DNA from: Deinococcus aquatilis DSM 23025
GTDB taxonomy: Bacteria; Deinococcota; Deinococci; Deinococcales; Deinococcaceae
Length of the DNA stretch: 64,000 nucleotides
Assembly (NCBI RefSeq): GCF_000378445.1
Contig: NZ_KB899706.1
Location: 1-64,000 of the forward strand
Reading direction: 5' to 3'
The notes under the pieces were generated by a model. That model did not search any database and was not told where the DNA came from. It saw only the letters and a list, made by a program, of their open reading frames with translations. The translations under genes and the position numbers were made by a program. Shown here piece after piece: positions 17,248 to 26,061 of this stretch (its first letter is position 1; every line of letters starts with the position of its first letter).

Positions 17248-18294
17248 TTACAGTGCGCTCGCTCTCGGCTTCAGCGCTCCCTTCTCCTGCAGGTATTCCG
17301 CGATCTGCACGGCATTCAGGGCCGCTCCCTTCAGCAGTTGGTCGCCCGACACGAACAGTTCCAGTCCGCCCTCAAAAGCGAGGCTGGAGCGGATGCGGCC
17401 TACCTCTACGTCATATTTTCCGCTGGCGGTGAGGGGCATGGGGTACAGCTTGGCGGCGGGGTCGTCGCGCACTTCCACTCCGGCGGCGTGGCGCAGCAGT
17501 TCGCGGGCCTCGTCGGGGGTGGCGGGTCGCTCCAACTCCAGCGTAATGGCCTCGGAGTGGGTCCGCAGGGTGGGAATCCGCACGGCGGTACAACTGATGA
17601 TCAGGCTCTCGTCGCCCAGAATCTTGCGGGTTTCCCACGCCACCTTCATTTCCTCCTTGGTGTACCCGTTGTCCTGAAAGGCGTCGATGTGCGGAATCAC
17701 GTTGAAGGGAATCGGGTGGGCGAACACGGTGGCGGTGGCTTCCTTGCCGTGAAGCTGCATATGCGTCTGCTCCAGCAGTTCTTCCATGCCCTTCTGGCCC
17801 GCGCCGCTGGTGGCCTGATAGGTCGAAACGATCATGCGCTTGACGCCGTATTTGCGGTGCAGCGGCGCAACGGCAACCACGGCGATGGCGGTGGTGCAGT
17901 TCGGGTTGGCAATGATGCCCTTGTGGGCGAGGGCGGCTTCTCCGTTCACTTCCGGCACCACCAGGGGCACGTCGGCGTCATACCGGAAGGCGCTGGAGTT
18001 GTCGATCACCAGTGCGCCGCCCGCCACCCACGCCGGGGCCAAGGCTTTGCTGATGCTGCCGCCCGCCGAAGCCAGGATCACGTCGGCGTCTATGGCACCT
18101 TCGGGGGTGGCCTGCACGGTCAATTCCTGCCCCTTGAAGGGCAGTTTCAGGCCCGCCGAACGGGGCGAGGCGTACAGTTGCAACTCGCTGAAGTCCAGCG
18201 TGCTGTTTTCCAGCACCTTCATCAACTCGTGTCCGACCGCGCCCGTGGCTCCAACGATAGCTACTTTTAGTCCGTTCATAGGCAATCCGCTCAT
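17248..18294 (-). CDS. asd: Aspartate-semialdehyde dehydrogenase
   Basis: Converts aspartyl phosphate to aspartate semialdehyde with NADPH, the branch point towards lysine, methionine, threonine and isoleucine. It has 348 residues, with the nucleotide loop GATGAVG near the N-terminus, the catalytic cysteine around residue 133 in IANPNCTT, and later [17 protein letters not shown], the [10 protein letters not shown] region and [12 protein letters not shown]. The start at 18294 ([15 protein letters not shown]) has GGGAGG upstream at good spacing. The frame is open to 18348, but the upstream part lies in the leader. A Thr/Ile-rich leader peptide and a terminator lie between promoter and gene, pointing to attenuation control. 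Confidence 0.96.
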   Translation of the reverse strand: MSGLPMNGLKVAIVGATGAVGHELMKVLENSTLDFSELQLYASPRSAGLKLPFKGQELTVQATPEGAIDADVILASAGGSISKALAPAWVAGGALVIDNSSAFRYDADVPLVVPEVNGEAALAHKGIIANPNCTTAIAVVAVAPLHRKYGVKRMIVSTYQATSGAGQKGMEELLEQTHMQLHGKEATATVFAHPIPFNVIPHIDAFQDNGYTKEEMKVAWETRKILGDESLIISCTAVRIPTLRTHSEAITLELERPATPDEARELLRHAAGVEVRDDPAAKLYPMPLTASGKYDVEVGRIRSSLAFEGGLELFVSGDQLLKGAALNAVQIAEYLQEKGALKPRASAL

Positions 18295-18350
18295 AGGTCT
18301 ATCCTCCCAGAAAAAAAGTCCAGCACCCGCCTTCCGCCCTCTTGCCATCC

Positions 18351-18383
18351 AAAAAAATCCGCCCCACGACTCTCGCAGGGCGG
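18351..18383 (-). terminator. Attenuator terminator in the asd leader
   Basis: On the minus strand CCGCCC (18383-18378) pairs with GGGCGG (18364-18359), followed by A and seven T. It lies inside the asd leader, about 57 bases before the start codon and before its ribosome binding site. Its 3-prime arm GGGGCGG is identical to bases 18417-18411 at the end of the leader-peptide hairpin, so the two copies compete for the same CCGCCC. Confidence 0.85.
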
Positions 18384-18413
18384 TACTGTTGGATTGACAA
18401 TTCCAGCAGGCCG

Positions 18414-18441
18414 CCCCTCAGGAAGTAATAGTTTCCTGGGG
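18414..18441 (-). promoter_or_regulatory. Leader-peptide hairpin of the asd attenuator
   Basis: On the minus strand CCCCAGGAA pairs with TTCCT-GA-GGGG (a two-base bulge). It covers the last codons and the stop of the leader peptide. The following GGGGCGG can pair instead with CCGCCC at 18383-18378, which would destroy the terminator. Confidence 0.75.
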
Positions 18442-18474
18442 AATGGTCAGCCGAATGGCAGGGACACAACGCAT
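18418..18474 (-). CDS. Thr/Ile-rich leader peptide of asd
   Basis: A short frame on the minus strand, ATG at 18474 to TGA at 18418, encodes MRCVPAIRLTIPQETITS (18 residues). Three Thr and three Ile codons make up a third of it, clustered in the second half: T-I near the middle and T-I-T at the end. It lies between the asd promoter and the attenuator terminator. Its start is placed 6 bases after the -10 box TACCGT, so translation would begin at the very end of the mRNA (leaderless). Stalling at Thr or Ile codons would cover the 5-prime arm of the first hairpin and favour the antiterminator. This is the logic of the E. coli thr operon leader, although the sequence is unrelated. It is too short for ordinary gene finders. 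Confidence 0.7.
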   Translation of the reverse strand: MRCVPAIRLTIPQETITS

Positions 18475-18480
18475 GGTCAA

Positions 18481-18509
18481 ACGGTAGCGGTCCGGCGGGT
18501 GCAGGTCAA
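18481..18509 (-). promoter_or_regulatory. Promoter of the asd leader
   Basis: On the minus strand TTGACC (18509-18504), a 17-base spacer and TACCGT (18486-18481). Start of transcription is expected at or beside the A of the leader peptide ATG at 18474. Confidence 0.75.
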
Positions 18510-18548
18510 GCGGGCAGGCTAGGGGGGTTCTAGGTTCAGAACTCGCTC

Positions 18549-18554
18549 TAGACT
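18549..18554 (+). promoter_or_regulatory. Leaderless -10 box of the 18561 gene
   Basis: TAGACT ends 6 bases before the ATG at 18561, with no ribosome binding site. It is divergent from the asd promoter, about 40 bases away. Confidence 0.5.
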
Positions 18555-18560
18555 TGCCTC

Positions 18561-19055
18561 ATGAAGCGCGTCCTGATCACGGGCATGTCAGGCACCGGCA
18601 AATCTTCGGTGATAGAGGCTCTGGCGGCGCGTGGATTCACGGCCATAGACACCGACTCGGACCAGTGGTGTGAATGGCAGGTGGGTGCAGAAGGCGAGGC
18701 GGCGGAACCCGACTGGATCTGGCGAGCAGACCGAATGGCACAGTTGCTCCGCGCCTCGCAGATCACGGCCCTGTTCGTGTCAGGCTGCAAGTCCAATCAG
18801 GGCCAGTTTTATCCATACTTTGACCAGATCGTGCTGCTGAGTGCGCCCCCAGAAATCATGCTGGAGCGGATCGCGGCCCGCACCAACAACCCGTATGGAA
18901 AAACGGAAGCACAGCGCGAACTGATTTTGCAGCACCTGAACTGGGTAGAGCCGCTGCTCCGGGCGCGGGCCACCGTGCAGATAGACACTTCCCGCCTCAG
19001 CGTGGCCGAAGTCGCGGATCAGTTGGCCGCTTTGGTGGCCGACCCTGTGACCTGA
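18561..19055 (+). CDS. Small P-loop kinase-like protein
   Basis: A 164-residue P-loop NTPase. The Walker A motif GMSGTGKSS is at residues 8-16, directly after the first strand MKRVLIT. A later strand FDQIVLLSAPPEIMLERIAARTNN carries the arginine-rich lid expected of nucleotide or shikimate kinases. The acceptor substrate cannot be read from the sequence. The segment TDSDQWCEW (about residues 31-39) sits where such kinases bind the phosphate acceptor. The family is seen in many bacteria as AAA-type or adenylate-kinase-like proteins without known substrate. It is divergent from asd and appears leaderless. Confidence 0.75.
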   Translation: MKRVLITGMSGTGKSSVIEALAARGFTAIDTDSDQWCEWQVGAEGEAAEPDWIWRADRMAQLLRASQITALFVSGCKSNQGQFYPYFDQIVLLSAPPEIMLERIAARTNNPYGKTEAQRELILQHLNWVEPLLRARATVQIDTSRLSVAEVADQLAALVADPVT

Positions 19056-19076
19056 ACGGCCCAATGACCTGAAGTG

Positions 19077-19400
19077 TTACTTCTTGCGCTTCAAGAACCC
19101 CAGCCATCCGGCCTTGTTCGCCAGGCTCTCCGGCGTACTGCTGCGGGTGGCAGGTGCAAAATCTTCCAGCTTGATCTCGGCCTCGGGGTGCGGCGCGGTC
19201 TGCCACTGGCCTTCGGGGGTGGCAACTGCCCCACCAAAGCGCCCAGCGGCGTACAGCGCGTGCAGGTGCTCCTGCTCCTCGGTGTTGGCGCGGGGGTCTG
19301 CGAGGGCTTCCAACATGGCAAGCAGGCTGTCGTCGTCGCAAGTCCAGTGGCCCTGTGTAAAGGTCGCTTCCTTGCCGTATATGCGGATTCTGGCGGGCAT
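19077..19400 (-). CDS. Hypothetical cytoplasmic protein
   Basis: A 107-residue protein starting MPARIRIYGKEATFTQGHWTCDDDSLLAMLEAL and ending in a basic WLGFLKRKK tail. A strand pair followed by an acidic helix (DPRANTEEQEHLHALYAAG) and a Pro-rich linker can be seen, but I do not recognise the family. GGAG about 10 bases before the ATG at 19400 supports that start; codons further up to 19430 are probably not translated. Its 3-prime end converges on the 18561 gene, 21 bases apart. Confidence 0.65.
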   Translation of the reverse strand: MPARIRIYGKEATFTQGHWTCDDDSLLAMLEALADPRANTEEQEHLHALYAAGRFGGAVATPEGQWQTAPHPEAEIKLEDFAPATRSSTPESLANKAGWLGFLKRKK

Positions 19401-19636
19401 GAACCACTCCGGGCCGGGCGGGCTGACCACCGTCCGGGCAATATGTCAGTTGAAGTTTTGACCCCTACACAATAGCGCACCGGGTCAGTGAGGGACGTGA
19501 ATCCGGTGGCCTGACCTGCCCGTTCAGATGGACGCTGCGTATCAACCCCAGTCTGTTTCGCAGCCCGCCCTCCTGAAAGGGGAGCATCAGACGCAGTTCT
19601 TCCCACCCTGATGGGGGCGTTGCCAGGCAACGGGGG

Positions 19637-20230
19637 TTAGCTTTTTTCTCCCAGCCGACGCTCGGTCCCGCCGGTCAGCCGCCCGATGTTGTCGCGGTGT
19701 TGGTAGATCAGCAGGGCCGAGAGCAGCGCCACAGCCACGCACAGCCACACACTCTGGCCTGTGACCAGGGCCACCAGCGTGCCCGCGATGACGCCCAGAA
19801 TGCTGCCCGCCGAGACCAGACGAGTGAGCCAGACGGTGGTCAGAAAGATCACTGCCGTGCCGATGCCCACCACCGGAATCAGCGATACCATCACGCCGAA
19901 GGTGGTGGCCGCGCCCTTACCGCCCCGGAAGCCCAAAAAGGGGCTGAAATTGTGGCCGATGACGGCAGCGATGCCGCACAGGGCCGCCACGTTCTCACCG
20001 AGTCCCAGCCAGCGGGCCAGCCAGATCACCAGCACGCCCTTGAACACATCAAAGGTCGCGACGGCCACGGCCGGGCCTTTGCCCGCTGCCCGCATCATGT
20101 TGGTCGCGCCGCTGTTGCCGCTGCCCACCTTGCGAATATCGATGCCCCGTGCGCGGGCCAGCCACGCCGCCGCCGGAAGCGAGCCGAGCACATAAGAAAT
20201 CAGGACAGCCAGGGCCGCAGTCAGAGTCAC
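19637..20230 (-). CDS. plsY: Glycerol-3-phosphate acyltransferase PlsY
   Basis: A membrane acyltransferase of 197 residues that moves the acyl group from acyl-phosphate to glycerol 3-phosphate, the first step of phospholipid synthesis with PlsX. Family motifs are all present: [23 protein letters not shown] with [31 protein letters not shown], and [13 protein letters not shown] near the C-terminus. Five membrane helices fit the hydrophobic pattern. The GTG at 20230 is 7 bases behind TACAAT without a ribosome binding site, so leaderless. It is divergent from ade. Confidence 0.95.
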   Translation of the reverse strand: MTLTAALAVLISYVLGSLPAAAWLARARGIDIRKVGSGNSGATNMMRAAGKGPAVAVATFDVFKGVLVIWLARWLGLGENVAALCGIAAVIGHNFSPFLGFRGGKGAATTFGVMVSLIPVVGIGTAVIFLTTVWLTRLVSAGSILGVIAGTLVALVTGQSVWLCVAVALLSALLIYQHRDNIGRLTGGTERRLGEKS

Positions 20231-20237
20231 GCCCAGA

Positions 20238-20243
20238 ATTGTA
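20238..20243 (-). promoter_or_regulatory. Leaderless -10 box of plsY
   Basis: TACAAT on the minus strand, 7 bases before the GTG at 20230. Promoters of plsY and ade are back to back within about 90 bases. Confidence 0.55.
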
Positions 20244-20310
20244 CGCCGCCTTTCTTTGAAGCCGCGTTTGGATCAGGTGGGGCGGTGCAGCACACAGGTC
20301 TCAGAGTCAG

Positions 20311-20316
20311 TACACT
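20311..20316 (+). promoter_or_regulatory. Leaderless -10 box of ade
   Basis: TACACT ends 5 bases before the ATG at 20322; no Shine-Dalgarno sequence is seen. Confidence 0.45.
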
Positions 20317-20321
20317 GCGCC

Positions 20322-22007
20322 ATGATTTCGGCGGCGCTGACAGGAGAACAGAGACAAAGGGTGGTACGGGTGGCACGCGGCCAGGAAGACGGTGATCTGC
20401 TGATTCGGGGCGCGTCGGTGGTGCAGCCCGCCACCCGCGAAGTCTTTGAAGCCGATGTGGTGGTGGCGGAGGGCCGGATTGCCGCCTTTGGATCAGGCTA
20501 CCGGGTGGCGCGGGTGGTCGAGGCAGGCGGGACGTTTCTGGCTCCGGGGTTCATAGACGGACACGTTCACATCGAATCCAGCCTGCTGACTCCGGCGGGA
20601 TTTGCGCGGGCGGTCCTGCCACGCGGTACCACGGGCATCGTGGCCGAACCGCACGAACTGGTCAACGTGGTGGGCGCGGCGGGCCTCGGCTGGATGCTGG
20701 AAGCGGGCCGAAGCTCTGGCCTGCGGGTGTGGGCCTCCGCGCCTTCTTGCGTGCCCGCCAGCGGTTTCGAGCAGGGCGGCGCGGTGGTAGGGGCCGCCGA
20801 GATTGCCGAGATGCTGGCCCATCCCGGCGTGCTGGGGTTGGCCGAGATGATGAATTATCCGGGCGTCCTGAATGCCGATCCCGGCGTGTGGGACGTACTG
20901 GAAGCGGGGCGCAGGGCGGGGCGGCGCATGGACGGGCACGCGTCGGGGGTGCAGGGGCGCGACCTGCACGCCTACGCGGCGGCGGGCCTGCACTCCGACC
21001 ACGAGGCCACCACCCCCGAAGAAGCCCGCGAACGCCTGCGGGCGGGCCTGTGGCTGATGGTGCGCGAAGGTTCAGCGGCCCGCAATCTGGCGGCCCTGTT
21101 GCCCGTGCTGCGGGAAGGCCCGCGCCGCGCCATGCTGGTCAGCGATGACGTCAGCGTCGATGAGTTGCTGGAACTCGGCCACCTTGACCGACTGCTGCGA
21201 ATGTGCGTGGCAGGCGGCCTGCATCCCGCCGATGCGGTGGCGCTTGTCACCTGCAATCCCGCCGAATACTGGGGCCTGCACGACTTCGGCCTGATTGCGC
21301 CGGGATACCACGCCGATTTTGTGTTGCTTAAAGACCTGAAGGGGTTCGAGGTGCTGGAAACCTTTGTGGGCGGGCAGGAAGCGCGGGCCGGAACAGTCAC
21401 GCCGCCGCTGCCGGGTGGAGGCGTGAATCTGGGTGCAGGCTGGAGTCAGGCCACCTTCGACCCACCCGCCCACTGGCCCGTGATGCAGGTGCGGCCCGAC
21501 CAGATCACCACCGGGGTGGGCGCACCCGGCAGCGGCGACACCCGTCTGGTCGTGGCCGACCGCTATGGCCGTGCAGAACTGGGCCAGAGCGCCCACAGCA
21601 CCTGCTGGACATCCGGCACAGGTCTGACGGGCGGCACCCTGGGCATCAGCGTGCTGCACGACGCGCACAACGCGGCCTTTCTGGGCGGCACCGACGCCGA
21701 TATTCGGGCAGCGGGCGCGGCACTCGAAGCCCTGGGCGGCGGCGTGGTGGTGGTGTCGGGCGGCGAGGTGCGGGCCTCCTTGCCGCTGCCCTACGCGGGC
21801 CTGATGACCGCTGCCGATCCACAGGTGGCGGCGGCGGCACTGGGAGAAATTACAGCGGCGGCGCGGGCGCTGGGCTGCGTTTTGCCCTATCCGGTCACGA
21901 CCCTCAGTTTTCTGGGCCTCACCGTGATTCCGGCCCTCAAGCTGACGCCACGCGGTTTGTTGGATGTCGGAGCATGGCAGATGACCGAGGGGTCAGGACA
22001 TCAATAA
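20322..22007 (+). CDS. ade: Adenine deaminase
   Basis: An amidohydrolase of 561 residues that converts adenine to hypoxanthine and ammonia (purine salvage). Metal-site motifs of the AdeC type are visible: FIDGHVHIESSLLTP near the N-terminus, GTTGIVAEPHELVNV, EMMNYPGVL, the HASG/GLHSDHEAT block and MLVSDDVSVDELLELGHLD. The C-terminal domain has VLHDAHNAAFLGGTDADI and ends SFLGLTVIPALKLTPRGLLDV, as in characterised family members. Some normally invariant residues are replaced by close ones, so substrate preference could have shifted. The ATG at 20322 is chosen because a -10 box lies just in front of it; the frame stays open to 20256. Confidence 0.9.
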   Translation: MISAALTGEQRQRVVRVARGQEDGDLLIRGASVVQPATREVFEADVVVAEGRIAAFGSGYRVARVVEAGGTFLAPGFIDGHVHIESSLLTPAGFARAVLPRGTTGIVAEPHELVNVVGAAGLGWMLEAGRSSGLRVWASAPSCVPASGFEQGGAVVGAAEIAEMLAHPGVLGLAEMMNYPGVLNADPGVWDVLEAGRRAGRRMDGHASGVQGRDLHAYAAAGLHSDHEATTPEEARERLRAGLWLMVREGSAARNLAALLPVLREGPRRAMLVSDDVSVDELLELGHLDRLLRMCVAGGLHPADAVALVTCNPAEYWGLHDFGLIAPGYHADFVLLKDLKGFEVLETFVGGQEARAGTVTPPLPGGGVNLGAGWSQATFDPPAHWPVMQVRPDQITTGVGAPGSGDTRLVVADRYGRAELGQSAHSTCWTSGTGLTGGTLGISVLHDAHNAAFLGGTDADIRAAGAALEALGGGVVVVSGGEVRASLPLPYAGLMTAADPQVAAAALGEITAAARALGCVLPYPVTTLSFLGLTVIPALKLTPRGLLDVGAWQMTEGSGHQ

Positions 22008-22123
22008 ACGTGAAATATCTCATTTATTTCTTTAGGAATGGCGAATACACCCGGAGTTTATAGAATTGGGAGTCACTTATGCTGCTTTTGCGTTTAAGAT
22101 GATGTGAGGCTTTTCGCATTCGC

Positions 22124-23845
22124 ATGACTTCTCTCTTTCGCCAACCGAATCGCAACGCTCCAGTGCTGACCCCTGCTCAGGCATCGCGGGCCTTTTCGTG
22201 GACTCGCTTTCTGATTCTGCTGGCGCTCCTGCTGACCCAACTGGGCACGATCACGGGCGTGCTGTGGGCCAACCGGCGCAGCGGTGAAGCCGTCTTGCAA
22301 TCACAGGCCCGCGAAAGCCTGAAACAGCTGGTACGTGTAACCGGTGACAATGCCCGCTCCTCTCTGCAAACCGCAGTTCAGATCGTGCAGATCAATGCGG
22401 CCCTGATCAGGGGAGGACAGCTCAATACCTACGACTCCGGAGAGGTCAGCATCGTGTTCGGCACCATGCTGGACGCCGTGCCGCAACTGGACTCGGCCCT
22501 GCTGGGAGACTCGGAGGGACGCTTCGTTCTGGTGCGCCGAAACGGAACAGGCCGTTACATCAAGGTCATAGAGCAGTCTCCCCGGCGGCAGACCACCGTG
22601 ACCACGCTGGACGCCGCAGGCCGCCTGATTTCGCAGACCAGGCCTGCCGATTCCTATGATCCGCGCACGCGGCCCTGGTACAAATTGGCGGTGCTGCGTC
22701 CAGGCCAGACGATCTGGACGGCTCCTTACGTCTTCACCTCCTCTCAGTTGCCGGGCATCACCGTGGCGTCGGCCCAACGGGGTCTGGACGGCGGTGATCT
22801 GGTGATCGGGGTAGACGTGCAACTCAGCGGCCTGACGCAGATGCTGGAGCGTGTGCAGTTGACGCCGCGTGGACGGGCGTTCATCACCGATGCCGAGGGC
22901 CACGCCATCGCCGCTTCCCGTGCTTGGCCGCGCACCGTTCAGGGCCGCGTGCCCAAGCTGACCGAGGTGGGTGACCCGGCCCTGCGTGCCCTGTTGGGGG
23001 ACGGCGGCCTGCCACGCCTGAAGGTCGGCCAGACGGTGGGCAGCGAGGTGACGCGCCGTTACCGGGTGGGCGGCGAGCCTTACGCGGCCGTGCTGCGCCG
23101 CGTGGAAGTGCAGCCGGGCGTCCACTGGGTGGTGGGCGTCTATGCACCAGAATCCGACTTTACCGGAGAGCTGGACAGCGTTTTTCATCAGCATCTGCTG
23201 ATCATTGCCATGATGACGCTGCTCAGCGGCCTGATCGCGTGGCCGCTGGCTTTCAGGGTGACCCAGCCGTTTGCCGCGTTGCAGCGGCAGGCCACCACCG
23301 ACGCCCTCACAGGTCTTCGCAACCGCGCCAGTCTGCTGGCCCAACTGAGCGAGGACGTGAGGCGCAGTGCGACCAGCCCCCACACCAGAGAACTGGGGGT
23401 CGTCATTCTCGATCTGGACGGCTTCAAGACCATCAACGACACCTACGGGCACGCGGTGGGCGATGAGGTGCTGCACATGGTCGGCGCGAGTCTGCTGGGT
23501 GCGGTGGGCGTCGGAGATACCCTGGGGCGGCTGGGCGGCGACGAATTTGCCCTGATCCTGCATGGCGAGAGCCGTGAGAGCGTGCGTCTGCGGGTCGAAG
23601 GAATTGTGCAGACCATCGTTGTGCGGCCCATCACGGTCAACGGCGTGACGCATCCGCTGGGAGCGACGGCGGGACTGGTGTTTCACGATCAGATGGTGCC
23701 TGCGCCGCACACCCTGGAGGAGATTGAGGAGATTTCACACGCCCTGCTGCTACAGGCCGATACGGCTCTGCTGAGAGGCAAAAAGCGTGAAAAGGGACGG
23801 GTCTGGATGGCCGAAGAAATCAGCGGAACGCTTCTGCTGGACTGA
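22124..23845 (+). CDS. Membrane diguanylate cyclase with Cache sensor
   Basis: A 573-residue protein. Membrane helix 1 (LILLALLLTQLGTITGVLWANRR) is followed by a dCache-type periplasmic sensor (about residues 60-340, including YDPRTRPWYKLAV), helix 2 (HLLIIAMMTLLSGLIAWPLAF) and a GGDEF domain from about residue 390. The catalytic motif is intact (GRLGGDEFALIL), and FKTINDTYGHAVGDEVL is the normal metal/substrate segment. The product c-di-GMP is expected. The inhibitory RxxD I-site is absent (the region reads AVGVGD), so product feedback is probably lost. It stands alone in its transcription unit, and the ligand of the sensor is unknown. Confidence 0.9.
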   Translation: MTSLFRQPNRNAPVLTPAQASRAFSWTRFLILLALLLTQLGTITGVLWANRRSGEAVLQSQARESLKQLVRVTGDNARSSLQTAVQIVQINAALIRGGQLNTYDSGEVSIVFGTMLDAVPQLDSALLGDSEGRFVLVRRNGTGRYIKVIEQSPRRQTTVTTLDAAGRLISQTRPADSYDPRTRPWYKLAVLRPGQTIWTAPYVFTSSQLPGITVASAQRGLDGGDLVIGVDVQLSGLTQMLERVQLTPRGRAFITDAEGHAIAASRAWPRTVQGRVPKLTEVGDPALRALLGDGGLPRLKVGQTVGSEVTRRYRVGGEPYAAVLRRVEVQPGVHWVVGVYAPESDFTGELDSVFHQHLLIIAMMTLLSGLIAWPLAFRVTQPFAALQRQATTDALTGLRNRASLLAQLSEDVRRSATSPHTRELGVVILDLDGFKTINDTYGHAVGDEVLHMVGASLLGAVGVGDTLGRLGGDEFALILHGESRESVRLRVEGIVQTIVVRPITVNGVTHPLGATAGLVFHDQMVPAPHTLEEIEEISHALLLQADTALLRGKKREKGRVWMAEEISGTLLLD

Positions 23846-23884
23846 TGGAACGGAGAGGCGTCCTGTGGGCAGGTTGACAACAGT

Positions 23885-24697
23885 TCAGCGCCGCACCTGC
23901 AGCGGCTGCGCCCCGAACACCTGTGCCCTCAGGCTCTCCCGCGCCGCGTTCAGTGCCCGGTCAAGCTCTGGCCCCCGCCTTGAGGCCGAACGCAGCCACA
24001 CCGCCCCGCCTGCCGTGTGCCCGCAGGCCAACTGACCGGGCAGGGCGGGCCAGTGCTGCACGCTGCCGCTGCCCACCCAGACCCCGCTGGCGGCGTAATC
24101 CAGATCGCCCCAGACGCCGGGGGCGCGGGTGTGCTGCCCCGGCTCCAGCTTCAGGTGATCCAGATACAGACGGGTCGTGGCGTTCCAGACCTCTACGCGG
24201 CTGCGGTAGTCGGCAAAAGCCAGCCGCTCGCCCATGTGGACGCGCCCAGACGCCAATGTTTCGCTGAGGCCCAGTTCCGCGCCGTCTTCGAGGTCGGCCC
24301 GCACGGTCTGGGCAAAGGCGCTGCCCGCAAAGGGCAAGGTGCGTTCCGGGTAGTATTCCAGCCGCCCGCCCGAAGCCACCCGAAAGCGGATGTCCTGTGT
24401 GGCCCGCGCCCCCGAAGGCGAAGGCTGAAGCCGGGTGGCCGACTGCGTGAGGATCAGCACCCGTGCGCCCGCGCCCACCTCGGCCACGATTTCGCTGTGA
24501 TCGCCGCCCAGCACGCCGCCCGTCGGGTTGACCACAAAGACCATCAGCGTGCCGCAGGGCAATTCAAAGGGCCGGATGATCATCAAGGGCGCTTTTTGCT
24601 GGTCGCGGGCCAGCACGGTTTTGCCCCGCTTTTCTTCAAACGTCAGGTGCAAGATTCCGGTGCGGGTGCGCTGTCCCGGCGTGGTGTCCGGCCTCAT
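23885..24697 (-). CDS. ureD: Urease accessory protein UreD
   Basis: Last gene of the urease operon. UreD (UreH) forms with UreF and UreG the complex that docks on apo-urease and allows lysine carbamylation and nickel insertion. The 270 residues show family blocks: [48 protein letters not shown], and a [23 protein letters not shown] region. Its ATG at 24697 overlaps the ureG stop as ATGA. An extra 20 codons upstream to 24757 would lie inside ureG. Confidence 0.93.
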   Translation of the reverse strand: MRPDTTPGQRTRTGILHLTFEEKRGKTVLARDQQKAPLMIIRPFELPCGTLMVFVVNPTGGVLGGDHSEIVAEVGAGARVLILTQSATRLQPSPSGARATQDIRFRVASGGRLEYYPERTLPFAGSAFAQTVRADLEDGAELGLSETLASGRVHMGERLAFADYRSRVEVWNATTRLYLDHLKLEPGQHTRAPGVWGDLDYAASGVWVGSGSVQHWPALPGQLACGHTAGGAVWLRSASRRGPELDRALNAARESLRAQVFGAQPLQVRR

Positions 24698-25401
24698 TCC
24701 TGAAGGCCCACCCTCGGCGGCGTGACGGCCCTGAATAGCAGGTCGTGTTCGATCCACGCGATCACCTCGGCCACCCCCAGCCCGCGTTTGAGGTCGGTAA
24801 ACACGTAGGGCCGCACCTCTCCCTGTACGGTGCGCTGTGCCCGTGCGTCGGCGTCCATGACCCGCAGATCGGCCCCCACATGCGGCGCGAGGTCGGTTTT
24901 GTTGATCACCAGCAGATCGGAGTTGCGCACGCCGGGGCCACCCTTGCGCGGCACTTTTTCTCCACCCGACACGTCCAGCACGAACAGCCAGGCGTCCACG
25001 AGTTCCGGCGAAAAAGAAGACGCCAGATTGTCGCCGCCCGACTCGATAAAAATGAGTTCCACGCCCGGAAAATCGGCCTCCAGAGCTTCCACCGCCTCCT
25101 GATTCAGCGACGTGTCCTCACGGATGGCGGTATGGGGGCAGCCGCCCGTCTGAACGCCCCGGATGCGCTCGGCGGGCAGCGCGGCGGCGGCGGTCAGAAT
25201 CCGCTGGTCTTCAAAGGTGTAGATGTCGTTGGTGATGACGGCCAGGGCGTAGCGCTCCCGCAACTCGCGGCACAGCCTTTCCAGCAGCGCTGTTTTGCCC
25301 GAACCCACGGGGCCACCAACACCAATTTTCAGCGGAGCAGGGGAGGGGGTCACGTCACGCAGTCTGGCGCATTTTTCGGCAGGAATCTGGAGCACACGCA
25401 A
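24694..25401 (-). CDS. ureG: Urease accessory GTPase UreG
   Basis: A SIMIBI-class GTPase that delivers nickel to urease. The P-loop [16 protein letters not shown], the metal-binding CPH motif ([11 protein letters not shown]), the base-specificity [13 protein letters not shown] and the [11 protein letters not shown] strand are all present. The longest frame starts with TTG at 25401, 6 bases after ureF, giving 235 residues. A GTG at 25353 would give about 219 residues, closer to the usual 205-215. Neither has a clear ribosome binding site. Upstream ureF and downstream ureD are in the same operon. Confidence 0.93.
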   Translation of the reverse strand: MRVLQIPAEKCARLRDVTPSPAPLKIGVGGPVGSGKTALLERLCRELRERYALAVITNDIYTFEDQRILTAAAALPAERIRGVQTGGCPHTAIREDTSLNQEAVEALEADFPGVELIFIESGGDNLASSFSPELVDAWLFVLDVSGGEKVPRKGGPGVRNSDLLVINKTDLAPHVGADLRVMDADARAQRTVQGEVRPYVFTDLKRGLGVAEVIAWIEHDLLFRAVTPPRVGLQE

Positions 25402-25407
25402 TCCGTC

Positions 25408-26061
25408 TCAGGTCTGAAACAGCCGGGTTTCCAATCCCGCCTGCTCCTGTGCGGCAATATCCAGCAGCGGCGAAAATCCGCCCAGATCATCGGCGGTGGC
25501 GTGTAGCGCGGCCTGAATGCAGGTCTGTGCGGCGTGTTCGGCCAAACGTGCCGCCCGCTGAGCTTCCAGCCCGCCCAACCGCATCAGGCGCGTGGCAGAG
25601 GTGACGCGGCCCAGCAGATACGCACTGACATAGGCAGTCACGGCATCGGCCTGAGACGCGCCCAGGGCGGCGGCCACCGCCCCAAAACTGGTGGCGTGGT
25701 GGCGCGTGGCGGGCAGGTCGGCCAAGTCCTGCGGCCAGAGGTGCAGCGCGGCACGGCGCAGATTGGCCCCGACCCGCAGACTGGCCTCACGCGGCCCCCG
25801 CACCAGCTTCAGGTCGGTCAGCAGGGCGTCCAGCTCGGCCAATTCGGAGGGGCTGGCGGCCCAGGCCAAGGCGCAAGCGGGCGCGTCTTGCTGGCCCCAG
25901 CCGTGGGCCAGTTGCCCACACAAAAAGTCGGCCAGTTGGTCGGCGCTGCGAACCGTACCGCTGGCCGTCAGCGTTTCCAGCCCGTCGCTGAAGGCGTAAG
26001 CCCCCGTTGGAAAGGCCGAATCGGAGAGTTGCAGCAGCCTCAGCAGGGCGGGCAGGCTCAT
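25408..26061 (-). CDS. ureF: Urease accessory protein UreF
   Basis: A 217-residue all-helical protein acting as the link between UreD and UreG. Family marks are LLQLSDSAFPTGAYAFSDGLET at the N-terminus, LADFLCGQL, and the later SFGAVAAALG and a long C-terminal helix region ending ETRLFQT. The ATG at 26061 overlaps the stop of ureE as ATGA. Order and overlap show one polycistronic unit. Confidence 0.93.
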   Translation of the reverse strand: MSLPALLRLLQLSDSAFPTGAYAFSDGLETLTASGTVRSADQLADFLCGQLAHGWGQQDAPACALAWAASPSELAELDALLTDLKLVRGPREASLRVGANLRRAALHLWPQDLADLPATRHHATSFGAVAAALGASQADAVTAYVSAYLLGRVTSATRLMRLGGLEAQRAARLAEHAAQTCIQAALHATADDLGGFSPLLDIAAQEQAGLETRLFQT

